From: Histophilus somni
GTDB lineage: Bacteria; Pseudomonadota; Gammaproteobacteria; Enterobacterales; Pasteurellaceae
Reading direction: 5' to 3'
NCBI RefSeq assembly: GCF_014202395.1
Contig: NZ_JACHGQ010000006.1
Location: forward strand, 86,913 to 150,912
Length of the DNA: 64,000 bases
A program made the position numbers and the translations under genes. This document shows positions 61,801 through 64,000 of the stretch, in pieces. Within the stretch, counting starts at the first letter, position 1. Each line of letters opens with the position of its first letter. The notes beneath the pieces are model-generated. The model did not search any database. It was not told where the DNA came from and was given only the letters and a program-made list of their open reading frames with translations.

Positions 61801-63952
61801 TTTCACTTCGAAGTGCGGTTGGCATTTCAGCTAAAACTTTAGCTTTTATACCTAATGCCATAGAATCATCAGCTTTTACTAATGAATGAGTACCAAAAGC
61901 AACTGATTGTTTACCTAATGCTCTTGTGAAATTTCCTATTGAAAATGAAGATTCTTTTTGTGCAAACGCAAATCTACCGAGTGCAACCGTACTATCTTCT
62001 TTCGCATAGGCATATCTACCTAATGAGATTGCATTATCCCCCAATGCAACAGAGTATGAACCTATGGCAATAGCACCTTGATTATGTCTTCCCAACTTAT
62101 CTTTAGATTGCTCTGCTTTTTCTTCGCCCGTTCCTTCTTGGACGGTTGTGTGGGCATTAATATGCTCTTTCATTATATCTTGTATCGCTGCTGTATCACC
62201 GATACGATATAAATCTTCGATGGTTATTTTGTTATTTTGTAATCCTTGTGTGTCATTAGCGTATTCAGGGTATTTTTTATCTTTTGCTAATAAGTTATAT
62301 CGATCAATACCAAGCCCTTCACCATTAAATAGGTTACCCATCTTCACATTGGCAAAGGTGTGATCACCAATCGCTAACGATCCTAAGCCCCCTGCAAAAG
62401 AGTCTTTACCATATACCATAGATCCGGCACCGATGGCTTGTACTTTATTCCCGATACCTACAGATCCATCTGCATAGACATAGCTGTTATTACCCATCAC
62501 CAATGAACCTTTACCAAAGGCGACGGTGTTTGAGCCGATAGCGGTTGAATAATCCTTAGCCGCTACAGCAAATGTCCCTAAAGCGGTTGAATTATCTCCA
62601 TAGGCAATTGAACGTGCCCCAATAGCAATGGCATTATTTCCTCTTGCCCAAGTATGTGTTTTGGTATTTCTATGATCTGCTAAATATTTTTGATAAGCCT
62701 CTCCTTCTTTTTTTAGATAGAGTTCATATCTTTTATAATCGCTTAGGGACTTTATCTCTTTTATTTTAGCCTCATACCCTGGGGTGTTAGGATCTATTTC
62801 AGTTAGGTATTGTGCGTTCGGTGCTGAGAAATAAAATTTGCCATCTTGTATACGGTAATATCCCTTCTTATCATAGGTTTTATTATCTGCTCTCACAAAA
62901 TATACGCCGTTTCTCGATATTGTTTCGTTATCTTCAGCTAATAACTGCCCTTTATCATTAAGCATAGGCTGACCTCTATCATCTTTCATAATCTCAAAAT
63001 CAACGGCAGCATATTCTTTGGTATAGTTAAAATCATCTCTTACATTATAAAAAAGTCTAAACATCTCTTTAGAAAGCGGTTTGGCATCCTGCCCTGCGAC
63101 ATTATCGCTTCCGATAGAAATGGAGGAATCTCCCCATGCCATCACATCGTTACCCAAAGCGGTCGCTTCTTCGCCTCGTGCAAAAGATCGATAACCGACA
63201 GCCGTACCTTCTTTATTTAAAGCTATTCTAGGATCTTTTTTGCGTTTCTCTTTCTCCATTGTTATCACTTGGTTAATAATGTTTCGTTTTTTTTCTTCTT
63301 CTGTAAGTTTCCACTTAGGATTATTGGCAAAATTAAAATACTTTTCCCGTAAGTCTTTATACGAATCATCGTCGCCTCTGAGCAGAATAGATTTAGCTTC
63401 TTCATACGTAACGATTGGATTGCTAGTTGAAGTCGCTGTATTTTCTCCGGTAGCGGCTCCAAAACCGATAGCGGTTCCTTTATCACCGCCCACGACTGCT
63501 CGAGACCCTATCACAACAGTTTGATTAAAGTCTTTATTGCTATACGAAGCATTTTTTCCTGTTTTATTAGCATAATCCGAGAGGATAACCGCTTCATCGG
63601 GAATATCAGATTGTCTATATGGTTTATTCCAAGATCCATACATAATTTGCGTTTTACGGTTTAGGGTGCTTTTTTGGGGGGATGCTGAGCTTCCCTCCAT
63701 AACATCAGCACTATGAACCCAAACATCATACCCATACGCCGCACTCGATAACAGCCCACTCATCACCAACGCCAACGGCAGAACCTTAAACGCCCCTAAC
63801 ATACCGCCGAAAAACACACCGCACTTCGGCTGACCCACACTGACCGACGCCGCCTCAACACGGCTCGCCACTTGGCGGTTATTCGCTAATTCAGACACTA
63901 CTTTAGTTTGACCGGTTGTTACATCGTATTTGGTTTTGAAGATTTTGTTCAT
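52856..63952 (-). CDS. Giant trimeric autotransporter adhesin (YadA/Hia type)
   Basis: 3698 residues. An extended signal peptide region (MNKIFKTKYDVTTGQTKVVSE, residues 1-25) precedes a hydrophobic core (46-70) cut near residue 74. YadA-like head beta-roll repeats with AIG/ALG motifs fill about 75-820 and 1150-1460, interrupted by charged helical inserts (about 181-248, 291-435, 535-621, 818-965, 1035-1148). Neck motifs such as RRIVNVAPGASDTDAVNVSQ recur. The stalk (about 1490-3590) holds six related modules built round NAVNV-DL...GLxFxGN...LGExLxxxG. The last contains a roughly 150-residue coiled coil (about 3285-3435). The C-terminal 85 residues form the YadA membrane anchor, ending VGVGWTW. 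It should trimerise on the outer membrane and bind host or cell surfaces; the ligand is unknown. Seven or more USSs lie inside it. The ATG at 63952 is the only sensible start. Confidence 0.96.
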   Translation of the reverse strand: MNKIFKTKYDVTTGQTKVVSELANNRQVASRVEAASVSVGQPKCGVFFGGMLGAFKVLPLALVMSGLLSSAAYGYDVWVHSADVMEGSSASPQKSTLNRKTQIMYGSWNKPYRQSDIPDEAVILSDYANKTGKNASYSNKDFNQTVVIGSRAVVGGDKGTAIGFGAATGENTATSTSNPIVTYEEAKSILLRGDDDSYKDLREKYFNFANNPKWKLTEEEKKRNIINQVITMEKEKRKKDPRIALNKEGTAVGYRSFARGEEATALGNDVMAWGDSSISIGSDNVAGQDAKPLSKEMFRLFYNVRDDFNYTKEYAAVDFEIMKDDRGQPMLNDKGQLLAEDNETISRNGVYFVRADNKTYDKKGYYRIQDGKFYFSAPNAQYLTEIDPNTPGYEAKIKEIKSLSDYKRYELYLKKEGEAYQKYLADHRNTKTHTWARGNNAIAIGARSIAYGDNSTALGTFAVAAKDYSTAIGSNTVAFGKGSLVMGNNSYVYADGSVGIGNKVQAIGAGSMVYGKDSFAGGLGSLAIGDHTFANVKMGNLFNGEGLGIDRYNLLAKDKKYPEYANDTQGLQNNKITIEDLYRIGDTAAIQDIMKEHINAHTTVQEGTGEEKAEQSKDKLGRHNQGAIAIGSYSVALGDNAISLGRYAYAKEDSTVALGRFAFAQKESSFSIGNFTRALGKQSVAFGTHSLVKADDSMALGIKAKVLAEMPTALRSEKNKKNSKPDFTIKNAMAIGNGAEASFSDSIALGVNAKTDYTQTEMAQGGWAPKNAISIPSSERIGYLSVGGKNAERRIVNVAPGASDTDAVNVSQLRALEEAILYGNTLEEDNINSGVKYVSVKGLDDLKLLVTKEQDYKNYIKIKREYLKLKARKEIGEETINTDELDAKLKKYETRYSDFSAKSSKLQQEYDNPAYSLLFPSSDTEEDKKRKRKDRLKSKIDEIEKAYADDEKVSVLTMAEKEKIKNSNFNSDRAKKSGSMAIGVGALANSDNSIVIGQNAKIENDKAHNTVLLGNNTSSNFANAVALGNYSVADRPAEKFTQAEPEAYINDELAKAIGGETYAAVSVGKNGGNISEIQEIVKAKKEFDKWVQANKSSPDQEKYTKEKAEKEATLKKLALRKITNVAPGTKDTDVVILAQLKEAMKGVKNVGTLHYLSVNNPTSKGSNYDNDGAKGSNSVAIGVDAGTDKNASAGIAIGKGASSKAQNAIVIGTNVSVDVPNSFVLGSDNKVETTADKRRTNDAVVVMGSGTTIKNSWATTAIGAVKASNGKHIKNGTPITGAYIENAPWATVIGNKSKVYNGTDIIALANNIEVNVNKADFDTDKNANDNLVIIGNKAKAARAKDSVVIGSGAKALTGDEKNHAYEKVEKAVSIGQAAVVKATGAVALGQGATVETAAGNSIALGQGSEATKKETALNEAKIEAINVKFNFKSGVSANGQENNKKSVLSIGKKNNERIIKHVAAGAVTSDSTDAINGSQLYAVADEFSKLAVNVLGAEVEDANKTGFKKSEFTALLSSPSTNPPQPQGQTQKTAMTFKDAIEANIAKLNSGFVFGSGDESGEQGTHYLGDKLIIKAGAVDKPSTTQDGGYVPDNIKTAYQSKNKTLLIGIKENPTFKKVTLSEEQTYPSDSQTNTVGKNDLITKGYLEGALANVASSFTVKGDTPSSGSDASLEINKTNTTLNIKGGNNITTAVDDSNKALTISLKEALTDITSITGKNGNGGSAVTKIEFTNGDTGSGTSTSPTVKITADGGEFTFGKDELNLNSKQITGITSGLEQKMDNGASGRQDLDELLKLVATGQPQNGGTSNDGKLKKAINAGDLLHVANELKNKGLSFQGNSDDDKVTRKLGETLKIVGETSSTGSTQTTETAAGNITVAKKNGTTNEADTLEIKLSKNLKGIGSVANGDDIKIELKTTGTSGSNTKSIVFTAGDNSKSVTLTGDKFSGVSEISKGNAKLTLNDQNTSLELGTGKSKLELKENETTITAGTDAGSINITNNGDKKIELSPESGATLTLKKSGDKVQISGLSSGLTDVVSSTDTGTSNNKLDELLKLKPQSSGTQTNQEKLNRAVNVEDLLDIAQGLVDRGLTFKVANGTSTSGSDTETTKKLGETLTFKGGKHLTASLDSSKGEISFNVEATDNITDDTSGVGTPSNKLVTESAVKTYLNSKINGMSTTLWLEADNTKNDSQPADPIGKVELKTQKLKIAGDSNITTSVEKDKNTITVKLKEALTGIKTIELKDDKGIHSKTIAINNKGDLVVREENGKKQDVENKIITEKNIGNQTITYKSNGGGQKVKADNKEINEYTVKLSEGFDFLKDENDNISVTVKENGKIQHKLANNLKEIDSIKSGKDESGAKISFTNNSSHNSGGHSATKNQIEFTLGNTNGGVATKFTFSEAGLDLGNKQIKNIASGIDSTTPSDSGATTSNVSNVLTGTSIESIKNNAVNVKDLSDVAKAIIGKGLTFKGNELTEQGQPQKLQEATLQLGGTVAIESSESVNGKSKDSRGQLFDRKENDIKISAKPKDASNSKDVTLTLELNKATSVKADDERVVTSKAVAEKLMNYATKFEVEGNKGSKFTVNDSLKIKGKVGSGSAKTHQNITTTAKKDSSTLEIALNSDLKGIKSIGGREIGAGKGKKIASSIEFNKQGANGTKPKTNVVIESNGGTFVFDRTGLTLNTKQIKGLASGLGLQAVADGQSTNNEEAKKKAEEANQAILDKVLAGNPDMNKTNAVNVQDLSAVAKAIVGKVTAQHSEAEKVAVKYDDDTKTSITLGGKGTNGTKSSPVAIDNLKSGLGIDDIKDSGIASAAQGKQRELVKKLVSGEFDKDSSHKAVNVADLKAVAQAGLDFAGNDSDSIVHKNLGEKLEIVGQGLDKAKAADFKGTDGNIAVKTDSAKSKLEISLNEELKGLKSAEFKNDKGTVNIQGDEIALKDKDGKTTIATLNDKGLTVGDKDATNGDKTHAVYDKDGLTVHGKDGQSAVSLKVKNENVKGTATLEFAKDGEKGTGAITGLKDFDEKSTGDMAANKNYVDEKFGEVDKKLDEKIASANSNRPFDYYAGEEKVVKGQDGQFYKPDEIKDAKFEGGKYKKGGQEVKTTVKQDDVVIKAEPKTGPMKITNVKDGDLTDKSTDAVNGSQLVKATGAKWIDDPNSSETAPKPKIMVFADGKDGLSGLEKKSDGKESMAAKGLTGKDGLNGKNANDKANALRNGEAGAVVFTDKDGNRLVKANDGKYYKAEDVEDNATPKADKSAVNNPQLSLVNTDGETNSKTDNSVVLGNVASGLGIDADKAKEQAKNVKNAGEAVKDEAKKVTAKVGEMLSKRQEANALETAKNAQDSAINALETAWNLMPDSTEEEKVAKEKAKANLDAEKTKLAELGNELTKANEAVKALQAEIEPLQKSLKDKQKAYQIALATKDDAVNKLLSDKSLIDVKRAANLQDLQALGQAGLNFEGNDGVPVHKNLGEKLTIKGEGEFNSATTAAGNIKVTASDSGMEVKLSDTLKNMTSFETKETAEGNKSRLDGNGLTVTGKNNQSAHYGSGEITLKEGNNKATLTSSALTFTNGQGQKVEIDGAKGEIRVPDLTPNSSPNAVVNKGYVERLQTHTDQKFNHLDNKIEIFNKDLRAGVAGAHAAAALPTVTMPGKSSLALSAGTYKGNNAVALGYSRLSDNGKIMLKLHGSRNSAGDFGGGVGVGWTW

Positions 63953-64000
63953 AAATTCACTCTCTTTAAGCTTTTAAAATTAGGTTTTTTATTGATTTAT

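Overview
The window comes from an AT-rich member of the Pasteurellaceae, in the group that uses the Haemophilus influenzae type of DNA uptake signal. More than 40 perfect copies of the 9-mer AAGTGCGGT or its complement can be seen by eye, in both orientations. Gene content and order (udk-dcd-asmA, lpxK-ycaR-kdsB-uvrC, ptsHI-crr, aceEF-lpdA, rpsB-tsf) agree with this family. The species cannot be fixed from the sequence. Almost everything is chromosomal core; accessory character is limited to both ends and one debris zone next to a tRNA.

Layout. 1-1331: two divergent family-25 LPS glycosyltransferase genes; the second carries 21 CAAT repeats just after its start and should be phase variable. 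1469-6763 (minus): a sugar-phosphate type ABC importer (afuC, afuB and two tandem binding proteins), with a near-ideal CRP box between it and udk. 6967-9410: udk-dcd-asmA-like. 9690-14915: a BASS transporter, adk, grpE, nadK and SOS-controlled recN. 15106-18841: a Na+/H+ antiporter preceded by a large palindrome, a RidA-family protein, a YwiC-like membrane protein and rimK. 18960-22756: lipid A/KDO genes with uvrC. 22822-29065 (minus): a TM2 protein, RNase II, fabI, a Nif3-like protein and mnmC. 29220-32187: fabB and an ammonium transporter. 32229-33064: no intact gene, coding debris beside the 3' end of tRNA-Gly(GCC).

33237-44195: orn, rsgA, the general PTS operon (ptsH-ptsI-crr) and the complete pyruvate dehydrogenase complex (aceE-aceF-lpdA). 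44283-46869: a UmuD-like protein that has lost both catalytic residues and lies behind two LexA-like boxes, then sstT and autoregulated trpR. 47043-52577 (minus): tsf, rpsB with its S2 leader RNA, ppiD and pyruvate kinase behind a good CRP box. 52856-63952 (minus): a 3698-residue trimeric autotransporter adhesin with helical inserts in its head and a long coiled coil inside its last stalk module.

Themes. Carbon control: CRP-like boxes lie before afuA/udk, ptsH and pyk, tying sugar-phosphate uptake, the PTS and lower glycolysis together. SOS control: paired one-mismatch LexA boxes lie before recN and before the UmuD-like gene. Surface variation: the phase-variable glycosyltransferase and the giant adhesin. 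The items most worth a second look are the catalytically dead UmuD-like gene, the two-start CAAT switch, the second Afu binding protein with an altered ligand site, the coiled-coil insert in the adhesin, and uptake signals placed in each aceF linker.
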